A stretch of 64,000 nucleotides of DNA from Topomyia yanbarensis (lineage: Eukaryota > Arthropoda > Insecta > Diptera > Culicidae): positions 12,090,001-12,154,000 of the forward strand of contig NC_080672.1 of the NCBI RefSeq assembly GCF_030247195.1. The letters run 5' to 3'. Each line of letters starts with the position of its first letter. Position 1 is the stretch's first letter. The notes under the pieces were generated by a model. That model had not been told where the DNA came from and made no database searches. It worked only from the letters and a program-made list of their open reading frames with translations. Below are positions 37,690 through 48,977 of the stretch, one piece after another. The translations under genes and the position numbers were made by a program.

Positions 37690-38275
37690 ACTGTTTGTAA
37701 TTCTTGGCTCTTCAGTTATATACACCAAGGAGCTTAAAATCCCGAAAAAAATCTTCAATTCGGCTACACTGAGGCAGAGTAGTCGGGTTGTGGTTTTTGG
37801 GTACAATCGGGATCGAATGGGTATGCAGGTAAGAGTGTGTTGTTTTGGCGTAATGTAATGACGCTTTATCTGGGCAAAACATCCATGTGATATTTTTGTA
37901 AAACCGGGATCAACATTTTCTTCCAACATTCGTTCTGGTACACAACTTGATTGACTGGACGGTTTGAACCATGGCTTAGAAATACCTCTCACGGAAATGA
38001 CAATGTATAACATCACTTTCTGATTAAACTATTGTTTAAACTTATATTTTATGTTCGAAGATACAGTAGTACTATTGTTGGAATAGAACTTTACAATAGT
38101 CCAAAACAAAATATACACCGGAATAATTTTTATCAACCAGAGGTATGAGATTTCAGCTTGGAAATCTGTTGCTTACTGAAATTCAGCGCTCTTGTCTTCT
38201 TTCGGCACTTTATTCCAGCGTATTTCAATGTTTTGCATATGTACTGGAGCAACAGTTGAACTTTTTTGCGGCATA

Positions 38276-39692
38276 GGGGAGAGTGGGTACGATTGATCCC
38301 ACTTTTGTTTTTTTCTCATAACTATTCAATGAAATAAAAATTTTAATCGCGAAGTTCGCCAGTCAATTCGTATTGTAAGAGCTATGAATAATGTTCAAAT
38401 CCGAATACTTGATCCCCCGCCTACTAGGGCTAAAAAACAAAGCACACTGTGAATTATAGGCACGAAAGTTTGGCTATCCTGACAAATTAATTAGGGGCCA
38501 TGCATAAATGACGTAGCATTTTAGGGGGTAGGGAGGGTATACCTAATTTGTGACGAAGTGTGACGTGGGGGAGGGTAGGGTCAGGAGTTGTGCGACGTAG
38601 CATTAAGTTTAAATTTTTTTAAGAGTAGAGAAAATAATTTAATGTTCCTCCATTCCCAACAGAAATAAATTTAAATTCACAAGCTCGCAAAAAACAACGA
38701 AACATTTTGTACGCGGAATTAACTTACTACATTAATTAGCTTATGTTACTAACTGGTAGACTTAGTTTGGTAGCTTAATTAAATTTTCTCTTCGGATTCA
38801 ACCAAACAAAATTTAGTAATTTAGATGAACGAATGCTTCATAGAATCAGGATTTTCAACCGTAAACACTATATTTGTGATGAAATGGGCTTATTTTGTAC
38901 GCAATTTGCTGTTATAATGAAAATGCTGATAAAAGCCATCAAACCTGCTGTAAGGAACATATGTAATTTTTTTCGTCCCCCGGCAGCGTTGCGCAAGGAG
39001 GGGGGGGGGGGGTGTAGGAAAATGCTACGTTATTTACGAGGGGGAGGTTTGAGTTTTGTGACCAAATGCCACGAGGGGGGAGGGAGGGGTCGAAAATCGT
39101 CGAAAAAAAGCTACGTCATTTGTGTACGGCCCCTTAATAAAACTAACTTTTCAGATGCACGACAAACTTTAACCACAGTAGAAAGTCAAGACAAGTATTT
39201 GCGGTAAATCAGTGTGGTTTAACTTGCTTTTCCAATCGTCAATAACTTATTCCATATTTGTTCACAGAAAAAAAACATTTTAGATCAATTAATTGTGCCA
39301 GGTACTTTATGGAAATGATGTTTTTCTATTTCTATACATTTCGAAAGTGTTTGAGAAAACTAATGACAGGGATTAAGTATACCCAGCGTTACAGGGATCA
39401 AAGACACCTATTGTATGAGATGAACAAAATTTAAATTTTTTGTATGTGTTGTGTAACTTTTTATTCGAAAAACGTGGTTTTCTAGACAAAAGCCCTTAGA
39501 AAGTAATCGTACTTGAAAATATTCGCATACAATCAGTTCGACGATCACATACAACCGTTCAAAAACTTTGTAAAAAGATCGTAAACGACCAAATGTTTCA
39601 TTTTCTCTCAATATTGTGATAACTTTATGCATATAGATTATGATGACAAGGGAATCAAATATTCCCAAGGATCAAGTGTCCTCACTCTCCCC
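38276..39692. mobile_element. MITE with GGGGAGAGTG ends and TA duplication
   Basis: The left end GGGGAGAGTGGGTACGATTG at 38,276 matches the inverted right end at 39,692, which reads GGGGAGAGTGAGGACACTTG. TA dinucleotides flank both ends (38,274-38,275 and 39,693-39,694). It interrupts a mariner transposase and contains another MITE. Without the inner element it is about 775 bp. No transposase frame of its own is seen. Confidence 0.8.
38493..39134. mobile_element. Inner MITE with AGGGGCC ends
   Basis: The left end AGGGGCCATGCATAAATGAC at 38,493 and the inverted right end AGGGGCCGTACACAAATGAC at 39,134 share about 26 bases, including GACGTAGC. A long G-run lies near 39,000. It lies wholly inside the GGGGAGAGTG MITE. 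The exact target duplication is ambiguous (TTAATT on the left, TAATAA on the right). Confidence 0.75.
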
Positions 39693-39955
39693 TACCGTTG
39701 GCTCAGTGAATCCTTTTTGTTGAAGGTACGAGAAAGAAGACGAAGTCCTTTTGCGTTCATAATTTTGGCTGGCCTTCCACTATCCTGCTTGCGAGTAGTT
39801 GTTGGGATCTTAGGACGCAACATATTCGCTTTTAAAATGTTGTACAGTATACTTTTTGCCGGGATTTCTGCGCAGTTTACTGTACAAAGCGCTCGCGAAA
39901 TGCTTCTTGATTTGACGGTTTTTTGAGCAAAACTTAGCAAGCATAAACAAAACAA

Positions 39956-40285
39956 AAATATACTAGCAGAGAGAGTAGAGAGAGGGCTAACACATATACG
40001 CTCTCATTTTAATCTGAGCTCGTTTGTGTTGTGCATGCACAGCAAAAAATATGAAAATTGCTTAAGCATATTTTATAATATCGCAGAAAAACTATTTGTG
40101 TAGTTATGTTTCATGAATAAATATACGCTATATATCATGCACATAAAATGAATCCTGAAAATCATGCAGATCTGTATGCTCCTGGTGTGCTATTCATTCA
40201 ACTTTCTTTCATGTATCTTATTTTTACATGATTTTAAACGAAATGGTGATGAGCAGAGAGAAAAACTAACTGCGCTATACACATA
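39956..40285. other. Gene-free spacer
   Basis: Short AT-rich stretch with AGAGAG words near 39,970. The mariner 5' end may lie here. Confidence 0.3.
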
Positions 40286-42113
40286 CACTGCTGGCCAATA
40301 CAATAGGTGCGAGATAGATTATTTTTGTATTTCTCTTAATTACACATACCAAGTTAAAATAATCTTAATCACACCTACCGCACACAAGAGCCTTGGTAGC
40401 TGTCAAGTTACTAGTGGGTTGTTGGCGCTGATTATATTTGCAGTCTTTGTCAAGATGCAAAACAAGGCTGCCGCAGGCTTTTTTGTGTGGTCAATATAAT
40501 AGGTGTGTGAAATATATTAACGGGTTATTATGTTACACAATTCCATTAAACGCTTTATTTGGTATAGTTTGTATTCGGCGTGCTAATAAATGTATTTAAA
40601 TGTTAAATAAGTCAAAAATTTGTTATAGAATGGGACGAGCAGCTCACTATACTCAAGTGGAACGAGTGCTAATTTGGGTACTAGCTTAGATACATCGTCT
40701 AACTAGACACCCAGTTGGTGCTAGTTACTGACGAGGAGAATCCGAAACACTAAAACAAAAACCGTACTTTATGTAAGGTATGTGTCCTTATGCACAAAAA
40801 AAATTTGGTATCGTCCAAAATTTTCCCATTTGGGAATTTGCACAGGTGGAACGAGTTTTTCTAAGAAATTTTGTTAAAGAAGATAAGACGTACAAATAAA
40901 TCGCGAATACACTTTGGCATTCCGAAAACTTCTTTACAAATGCCTTAAAACTTTTGAAAAAAGAGACCCGCAAAAAACCTAAGAAAACATCTTCAGCAAC
41001 TGACAATTGTATTGTATTATTAGCGAAATCTGATCCATTCGCGTCATCCAGGACTATTACACCACAAATTGGAAATGTGGTAAGTCCGAGTACAGTTTGC
41101 CGTAGGCCGTAAAATTCCAATCTTCCAGAAGGAATTGCTAAGAAGGTTCCACTATTGCGAAGTAAAAGCCTTCGAAGAAATATACAATTTGCTTTTCAAT
41201 AGCGTTAATGGGCCTGGTTCAGAATGAATCAAAAAATGGTGACATATCCTTCGGAGGGACGAATCGAAGATAAACCTGTTTTCTTCCGATGCACAACGAA
41301 ACGTTAGACGTCCAAGGTACGATTTAAAGTTTGAGTTTGATCTGCGACACACGCAAAATATAATAAAGCACGGAGGCGAGAACAATGAGGTTTGGGGCTG
41401 CTTTTCGTGGAATGGCGCAGATCCCATTTTCCGCAACACCACTATAATGGCAAGATTCGAATGCAAGGCTAAAGGATGGACATCCTAAAGAATGTCATGC
41501 AGTCCTATGCCAAAGATAACGTGCCTTTATATGGCAGTTTCAGCAAGATATTGATCGAAAACACATATCGAAGTATGTAAAGGAATGATTTCAGGATAAT
41601 AAAGTGACTATAATTTCGGACCCTGCCAATCTCCTGTCATCAATCCCATAGAAAATCTACGGAATGTACTTAAAAAGAAGCTATCCGATCAAAATTTCAC
41701 AAATAAGAATCGTTTGTGGGAAGCAGCATTAAAGGAATGGTACGCTATACCAATGGAAACTTACCAGCGTTTGAATGACTCAATGGCAAGACGAATGGAT
41801 AAAATTTGGTCGAATAAGGGAGGTTACACAGGCTACTAGTTGTTAAAAATAATAAAGTCTTAAAACCATTGGATTTGAAAATTTTTAATGCTATATATTA
41901 CAATACACCTATTTTATTGACCAGGTACTTTTTGGATTTCATGGAGAAGAGAGAGTTACGATAAAGCATAACATTTAATTCACAAATAAAAGTGTTCCTT
42001 TTCATATTTACGACTGTGGCTAACTATAAAAGATTTGAATATAACAATATTTTTAGGGAAAACTCAAATTTTGATGTATTTTTATCTCACACCTATTTAA
42101 TTGACCAGCAGTG
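40286..42113 (+). mobile_element. Tc1-type DNA transposon, both ends present
   Basis: The 1,828-bp element has matching ends. The left starts CACTGCTGGCCAAT at 40,286 and the inverted right end starts CACTGCTGGTCAAT at 42,113; both continue into ATAGGTG(C/T)GAGATA. TA flanks both sides (40,284-40,285 and 42,114-42,115). A second, inner pair of related GGTCAAT(A)-AATAGGTGT words lies near 40,482 and 41,925, as expected for Tc3-like elements with two transposase binding sites per end. The length is normal for Tc1 elements. A decayed transposase lies inside. Confidence 0.9.
40630..41839 (+). pseudogene. Tc1/Tc3-type transposase, decayed
   Basis: The start MGRAAHYTQVERVLI at 40,630 matches the usual N-terminus of Tc3-like transposases, where a helix-turn-helix would bind the terminal repeats. 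A stop follows within 20 codons. The C-terminal part is the best preserved: IENLRNVLKKKLSDQNF near 41,650 holds the catalytic glutamate in an I-E-N-L context. RLWEAALKEWYAIP and a GGYTGY ending at a TAG (41,837-41,839) follow. The middle catalytic aspartates are not clearly readable. Many frame changes show it is inactive. Cut-and-paste transposition in the nucleus is the family role. Confidence 0.8.
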
Positions 42114-42189
42114 TACATGCACGAGCCGCAGCTCAATGCGCTTAGATCGTTCATGCTCAAGCGAAACTTATGTACGTCACCTTGCAGTC

Positions 42190-42290
42190 ACTTTGGTATG
42201 TGACGCTTTAGCTCAGTCGGTAAGGGGGTGTCTTTAGTGAGTCAATGATTGTCGGTTCAAGTCTTGGTATTATTTCACGGGGTTTTTTAT
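42190..42290 (+). mobile_element. tRNA-like SINE head or tRNA pseudogene
   Basis: An A-box match TAGCTCAGTCGG lies at 42,209-42,220 and a B-box match GGTTCAAGTCT at 42,254-42,264, at tRNA-like spacing. The acceptor arms do not pair well and no CCA-type processing context is seen, so a real tRNA is unlikely. It may head a SINE running right for an unknown distance. Confidence 0.45.
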
Positions 42291-42299
42291 GTGTGTACA

Positions 42300-44238
42300 C
42301 ACATAACACATACGTAAGTTAGGGGGGTAGAGAATTAAAAATATTTTCCATACCCGCACTTTTCAACCAAATTTATCCATTTGAATCGACCTGTTCGCAT
42401 CGCTTACAACCTCCGTACGGTAGTATAATATTGTGGACCGCGGTGGATTTTAATTTTCATCGATTTTTATGACATTTTGAAATAAGAAAGTTTTGACTGT
42501 TTCTGCACAAGAAATGTTGATTACATTTATTTTTGGAAATTCATTATTTTTGAATAAAATTGCGAGCTTCTATAAAATATTATCTTCTTTTGAGCATGAG
42601 CTGGTCTTGGAAATAATTCTTTTGAACATAAGCAGTAAACAGTAATAAACTGTTATGAGAAACAACCATTTGAAGAGCAAGTGAAGTGGATTTGGCGCAT
42701 TTCATGTTCTCATTGTGACGCATCGCGTGGATTTGGCGTAGATTTTATTAGCGGCCGCATTCAACTTTAATGGGATCTCTCTTAGGATGTTTATATATCA
42801 TCTTGTTTAGTATACCAAAAGTTTTCATTGTAATCTAATATTACTGAGAATATGAACTATTGAAGGGACCAGTTTCGTTTATGATAAACACTTAGAGCCA
42901 GTTAAAGAAACACATTATTTAATCGCGGCTATATCCTATGATAATAGAAATCTAAATAAAAAAAAGCCGTAACTATGAAGGTAGCTCAACTGAACGATAA
43001 TCAACCCAACGGAAAAGATTTATCTTACAAGTTAGACCTGTGTACGATCGGAATGATGGCACGATAACTCCATTCCACGAGCAAAAGTAGTATCCGACTA
43101 CAAGAAATAATATTTTACATAGTTCATGTTCGAAGTCGGATCCATACCTTCAATTACATTTTCGATCAATTCAGCCACAATTCTGCTAGCTAACGCCCAA
43201 GTATGAAATTTTTTTAAAAAGAGCACTGGGGCAGTGATTTGTTATGGCTCCGCATTCCACAAAGGTGGACATCTAGAAGCACGCACAATCCGAAGCGGAT
43301 GAGTCTCTTCGTATTCCGTTACCACGAGTAAGTTTGTCATATCCACGATCTCATCAAAATCACTTGATGAAATATTTGTTGAAAAATGCCAATAGAACCA
43401 TGTCGTCATCTTTGCAGCGGTCCCAATTTATAAACCTGCTACGGTATCCAATGGAATGGTCAAATGGTCACAAAAGATTTATGTACGATTAGATAACGAA
43501 GATTTTCACTCATCAAGCGCAAGCTCATTACCCAGCTTATGCGTTATGCTATTTGTCGGAGCAGAGAGTTACATCTAATACGTCTCCCCTCATCAATTGT
43601 GCCAAAGTTGAGCGATCAATTTAAAACCTCCCAAATTGATATCAACCCCAAATGGACAATTGTATACCTGCTGATTGTGAGTGTACAGTGATTTCTACCA
43701 CAGTGTGTCACAACCCTTTTATAATCAGCAGATGGTTATGATTTTATGGTGGCAAATATGGCGATCGATTTTTTTTGGTTATGTTATTTTTGTTGAAAGC
43801 AAATGTTTTAGAATTGTTTTGTGAGAAGGAAAAACTTTAAAAACTTTTCTTCGTGCAGATGGCTGGATATACTTATAAATGCTCTATGTTTATGCTGGAG
43901 ATATATTTGAACTACTTTGACTGTTGTTGATCAAAGCATTGTGCACTTCATCTCCTGCACTCTCTGTCCAAACAACTAGAAGATTCCCAACATTTCGACT
44001 AATAATCACCTAAAAGGTTTACTAAGGCTACGACCATCATTCAAATCTGATAATTTGCGAAGAAGCAAACATTCACTGTGTTGGAGTATATTTTACCACA
44101 ATAAGAGTTAAGCTTAGCTATAATTCGCTCGCGGCTGACATATCCAAATCTAAGCTAAACCTTGCCGTAAGAATTCCTGTTTGTGTCGCTTGCTACCTCA
44201 TGGAATCAGGAATCAAGTGGATAAATTATTGACTGTGT
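42300..44238. other. Gene-free stretch
   Basis: No feature recognised; AT-rich, with only short unconvincing open frames. Confidence 0.35.
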
Positions 44239-44251
44239 TACTTCAACCCAC
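44239..44251. repeat. Left target-site duplication of RTE copy
   Basis: TACTTCAACCCAC, identical to 45,541-45,553. Confidence 0.9.
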
Positions 44252-45540
44252 GAGACGATGGAACGATTGGTTCGACGAGGAGTGCAGAGCGGTTTTGGAG
44301 GAGAAGAATGTAGCGCGAGCGGTCATGCTGCAGCATGGAACCCGACAGAATGTAGAACGATACAAACAGAAGCGGAGGCTGCTGACGGACAACCATGAGG
44401 TGATCGAAAGCTGGAAGCAGCACTTCGACGAGCACCTGAACGGCGAGGAAAATGTAGGTACAGATGACCAAGGCAACGGAGGCGGCATACGATCGTATCG
44501 ACCGCGTAGAGCTATGGAAAATCATGGACGAAAACAGCTTTCCCGGAAAGCTGAATCGACTGATCAAAGCAACGATTGACGGTGTACAAAACTGAACTTT
44601 CCAGTTCATTCGAATCTCGACGGGGACTGAGACCAGGTGATAGACTCTCGTGTCTACTATTGAACATCGTTCTGGAATGTGTTATGCGATGAGCCGGGCT
44701 CAACAGCCGGGCACGATCTACACGAAATCCGGCCAATTTGTATGCTTTGCGGACGACATGGACATTATCGCCCGAACATTTGGAACGGTAGCAGACCTGT
44801 ACACTCGCTTGAAAGCAATGAAGGTCGGACTGGTGGTAAATGCGTCCAAAATAAAGTATATGCTGGTAGGCGGAACCGAAAACGACAGGATCCAGATAGG
44901 AAACAGCGTTACGATCGACGGGGATACCTTCGAGGTAGTGAAGGATTTTGTCTACCTAGGATCATTACTAACAGATGACAATAACGCGAGCCGTGAAATC
45001 CGAAGACGCATCATCAGTGGAAGTCGGGCCTACTATGGGCTCTAGAAGAAATTGCGGGCAAGAAAGATTCACCCCCGCACCAAATGCACCATGTACAAAA
45101 CGCTTATAAGACCGGTGGTTCTCTACGGGCACGATACTTGGACCATGCTCGAGGAGAACCTGCAAGCGCTAGGAGTTTTCGAGCGACGGGTGCTAAGAAC
45201 GATCTTCGGCGGTGTGCAGGACCATGGTGTGTGGCGGCGAAGGATGAACCACGAGCTCGCTGCACTCTATGGCGAACCCAGTATCCAAAGGGTGCTCAAA
45301 GCTGGAAGGATGCGGTGGGCAGGGCATGTTGCAAGAATGCCGAACAACAATCCTGCAAAGATGGTGTTCGCTAATGATCCGGTTGGTACAAGAAGGCGAG
45401 GAGGCGGACCAGGTGGAACGTGATTTGGCGAGTGTTGGGCGTAACCGACGTTGGAGAGCTGCAGCTACAAATCGAGTATTGTGGAGGCAAGTTGTTGATT
45501 CAGTGTTATCATGAAATTGATGTTGAACTAAATAAATGAA
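44252..45540 (+). mobile_element. RTE-like non-LTR retrotransposon, 5'-truncated
   Basis: The copy begins inside the region between endonuclease and polymerase (RRWNDWFDEECR near 44,255). It continues with VERYKQKRRL and ESWKQHFDEHL, then a YDRIDRVELWKIMDE block (part of motif A) near 44,490. Motif B has degraded. Motif C reads CFADDMDIIA near 44,745, then NASKIKYML, DFVYLGS, the RPVVLYGHDTW thumb and a FERRVLRTIFGG C-terminus. A frame change near 45,410 leads into the final WRQVVDSVL. The tail ends in AACTAAATAAATGAA. Perfect 13-bp target duplications flank it, so the ends are exact. Frame breaks near 44,470-44,700 and a stop near 45,043 make it non-coding. Confidence 0.92.
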
Positions 45541-45553
45541 TACTTCAACCCAC
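45541..45553. repeat. Right target-site duplication of RTE copy
   Basis: TACTTCAACCCAC, the second copy of the duplication at 44,239-44,251. Confidence 0.9.
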
Positions 45554-47239
45554 CGAATGCCACACAGCCTCTGGGCTGATTAAGCTGGTATGAAGATAAC
45601 TTCCTCATGCACCACCGCCACTGGATGCCTCATACTTATGCCTATTAAGTCTAAAAGCATCCCAGACAATCAACACCGAAAGACTCTCGAATAAAGATTA
45701 CGGAATAATGCTTCCTATACCAACAAATAAAGAATTTTCTGCAAAGATGTTACAAAATTATATCTAGATTAACTAATCTGTCTCTGAGAATTTATTTAAG
45801 GATAAGGTTCTATTCTTAGAAAACATCTTAAAAGTTGCCTTTTTCCACTAGACTATGTGAATGCGATTGCAAAACTTTCTGAGAGAAGTAGAAATTTAAT
45901 CAGCAGAAGATTTACGAGAGCTCTGCACCATTGTTGTATTGTATTGAAGTTGAAACAGTTTCTGGATGTTAAATTAAGTTTAAACCTACTAGCTTTATAA
46001 ATTAGATATGTATTACATTTGGTTTTTTCTCAATTGTCAATTAACAAACTTCAGCTTTACCCTAATGGAACTATCCGAGTCTCTTTGGTTGTTGTGAACA
46101 ATCTTTTAAATTTTAATACGAAACTTTTTCGAATGTAGAATCGATTTTTTTTTAAAATAGCTTTGAAAATTTGGAATTTCATAAATAAATCGATTCAGTG
46201 AGCATGAGAAGTTTTCCTTAAATTTACATTTCCAATTAATCTTTGAAAAGATTTGAAGATAGATAGTTGTTTGGTTTTGGCGCCTTTTTATTTTTTTTTC
46301 GTTTTCCGTAATAATCCTGAGCTGTGTTCAAAAAATGGTAACTATCCAAATATCCGTAAAAAGAATGGCTTATACAAAATGAAAAATAGTTCTTATTACA
46401 AATTCATTGCTTAAATGGCATTATACAAACTTCCATATAATATGGCCAGGATAATTTGCAATGCGCACGTGTTCATAGCTCAAATTCTATGTTTACTTTA
46501 GTTTTCGAATGTAAAAAATGCAAAAAAAATATTTGGGGAAATGGTTCATGCAGTATTTCAAAAAATGACATACAATCTATTGTGACAAATTATAGTTCGA
46601 ATGCAAAGATGATTTTTAAAAATTTTCTTTAAAATTTCCAAAGTCATGTCATTTAATGGCATGCTATAAACTTTATGGCTTCAATCTACAGTTGATAAGA
46701 TTGAGAATTTAGCGCTTGTCACAATCTCGGTCATCATAGTAGCCAAGAAAAATTCCAAAATTCATTTATTCCGCAATAATGCTATCTAATACCATTTTCC
46801 GGCAAAACAAGTATATAACGTGACGTTATAACTAATAACTATATGGAAGCTCTGTAAATTCGTGGTCCCTGACCCTAACCCAGCATGTTTGTGGATGAAA
46901 ATAGCACTGGTATATATTGTGAGTTCTGGGTCATTTGCTGTCAGTGAGCAATTGCAGAAAAATGTCCAAGTAGACATTTTCTTTATTTATTCCAATTGCT
47001 GAAGTTTTCTTCCTGTTCACGTTTTTAGACCAACAGGGAGCAAAAACTTGCACAATCAGATTACATGTCAACCGAGTGTCTATTCGTTATCATGGAAGCA
47101 GAAAAAAATCGCATTTGTATAAGGTAACCATTAGATAACAGTAGCAAGGTAACACAAAACCCAACCAGCAGCTGAAATTGATACCTTTCAGAGAAGGTAC
47201 TTTGTTACATTATCACCCCGGTAACCACCGCCCATAATA
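45554..47239. other. AT-rich gene-free stretch
   Basis: No gene or transposon recognised. Confidence 0.35.
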
Positions 47240-48586
47240 ATATGAGTGAGTGAGTGTGTCTGCGTTGATATAACTGCCAAACAAGCAATGGGACATACTA
47301 CAGAGCGTCGCGATTTTCTCCATTCTTGGCACCCAGACCTGCAGGTCCCCGGAACTGCAATGGTTACTGTGATTACTCGATGCCGAATTCAATCGATAGC
47401 GTGCCGAGACAGAATAATGCTCCAGAACTTTCCGTTGCTGGGTTCAACTATGTGAATGAATCCAGGCACCGCGAGCGCGTCAAGGGTAACCGGAGGGAGC
47501 GACATCCACCCTATTAACATTTATAACATAGTGCGAGAAGCGATGAATGAAAATCATCGTATTGGTGAGCCTGAACCAAACAAAAAAAAATCGTGTTCGC
47601 TTTGTTCAATGGGGGAAACGTATGCAATAATGGCACCGCAGTAATTTACTACCAGCAACCATATAGGTACAGAGGGCAGTGCCTACTAGATGCTCGCAGG
47701 TCGAAGAAGACTGTCAGGGGTGTAGCTATTTATGTTTGCTTTCCCAACCTCCCGTGCGTGTGTGTCCTCTATTGTATTCGAAGGGGTGGGAAAGAAAATA
47801 GGCATTCCGGGTCGTGTAGTAGCTCGAAAAAACATGGAACACTACACCGTCCCGTCTGCTACTGACTGCTGCTGCTGCTCTAAATGCTTATTCGTTCGTG
47901 TCCCAAGTGTGTAGGTTGGTTGGTTGGTATGATAAAACTGAATGAAATCATGCCCGTAGGCGAGAGACAGTGGCGGAGGTCGGACAGGTTGTGTCGGGTG
48001 GGTGTGGGACAACACGGGATGGTTGAATAGAATACACAAAACTTGGTCGCGGAGAGGGCAACAACGAGGAGGTGTGTAGAGTAATCGACGGTAAATATAT
48101 AAACAATGCGCAGGCGCGTTTTATAGCTGCTGCTGCTGGACTCAAATCCACTTCTGAGCATGGAATATAGGAACTGATACACGCTGTGAACAACCTGTGT
48201 GCCTTTATGCTGTCGGTGTACGTGTGTGTTCAACAGTATGTTGGGACAGGTTTTATAATGGAATTGACAGTTGGAATCGTAGTTGGCGTTGTGTGCAGGA
48301 ATGAAAGTCTCATTGATATAGTGGCAACGCTGCTGCACTGGTGTTGGGTGTAAACCTATACCAACCCAGCAGGCTATGAATAATAATTGCTTTTCTAAAC
48401 AGCACAGCAAATGATATTTCCTTTTAAATCAATTAATGATGAATGGTGATGACTAAGATCTGGATCACATCAATAAGGAAATGGCTTTAAATGGATACGC
48501 GTGGTGGGATGAAATGATGTTAGTCGGGTGGAATGAACGGAAACTGGTTAGATAGTACAGAACTAAACAGTGTTGTATATATTAAC
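47240..48586 (-). other. Exon-proximal presumed intron 1 of Mkp3
   Basis: This lies directly downstream of the Mkp3 exon on the minus strand. It is transposon-poor, with GCTGCTGCT-type runs near 47,866 and 48,127 and GGTTGGTTGG near 47,913. No further exon of the phosphatase is recognised in it. Its relative freedom from repeats could mean retained regulatory sequence, as often seen next to first exons. Confidence 0.4.
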
Positions 48587-48587
48587 C
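48581..48587 (-). promoter_or_regulatory. Mkp3: Splice donor of Mkp3 exon 1
   Basis: On the minus strand the exon ends GAAG and the intron begins GTTAAT. The protein match to the family stops exactly here, between the E and the G of the conserved L-E-G-G segment. The donor has GT but lacks the usual A at +3 and G at +5. Confidence 0.6.
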
Positions 48588-48977
48588 TTCAAGACACACC
48601 ACACGGCAGCCATCTTGCTTAAGTTTTCTGTGCAACACGTTGATTGTAGTGTCATTCGTCGTCTGATTATTGTATCCTGGATCGTTGATCACCACGTCGT
48701 TGCTGTTGTTGTACAACACGAAGGTACTCTCCTTGTAGCAGGACAGTATCCGTTCCTTCAAATCGCGACACTTGATCGTCGAGGTGATGTCGATCTTACC
48801 AGCGGCGAACCGCCGCAGCATTATGCTCGGAATGCTGAAATTGACCGCCGTACGGATGTGACTCTCGGCGAACTCATTTGAACTGCGGCAATCGAGGATG
48901 ATAAAATTCTTGTGCGACTTTCGCAATTCAACGTGCAACTGGTCGCTTGTTATTATCTCAATATCGTGATCAGGCAT
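48587..48977 (-). CDS. Mkp3: MAP-kinase phosphatase, first coding exon (Mkp3/DUSP6 group)
   Basis: The 391-nt open frame encodes residues 1-130 plus the first base of codon 131. It is a rhodanese-like domain matching the N-terminal half of DUSP6/7/9-type phosphatases. LDCR is at 28-31, AVNFSIPSIMLRR at 44-56, FVLYN at 86-90, and a KLKQDGC block at 118-124 before the end. In this family the paired arginines (here 55-56) form the docking site for ERK-type kinases. The full protein would dephosphorylate ERK in the cytoplasm and limit receptor-tyrosine-kinase signalling. Translation starts at the ATG at 48,977 (AAAAATG context); the upstream in-frame extension lacks an ATG. After 48,587 the sequence GTTAAT is a plausible but weak donor, and reading through hits a stop at once. 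The catalytic HCxxGxxRS exon was not found in the window. Confidence 0.88.

Larger units (their letters stand above)
37690..39955 (-). pseudogene. mariner-type transposase split by nested MITEs
   Basis: On the minus strand the N-terminal half (39,955-39,695) has the DSGRPAK and LSRTFNKKDSLSQR words of a mariner helix-turn-helix region. The rest reads on from 38,273 down to 37,690: AAKKFNC, MLYIVISVRGISKPWF, then a decayed segment where a WPD-SSHYA motif should be, and an R-I-E-D-F-F catalytic end seen only in a shifted frame. Removing the insertion at 38,276-39,692 with one TA rejoins the two halves in frame (SLSQR to AAKKF). The second catalytic aspartate appears lost and frames shift near 37,780, so the gene is dead. 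Length and motifs suit a DD37D-like group; element ends were not identified. Confidence 0.8.

Noticed and set aside
42200..42275. A functional tRNA gene
   Set aside because: A and B boxes are present, but the acceptor stem does not pair convincingly; a SINE head or pseudogene fits better.
47242..48410. Overlapping open frames on both strands just below the Mkp3 exon
   Set aside because: No similarity to the phosphatase domain and no acceptor-donor pairs that would make them exons; treated as intron.
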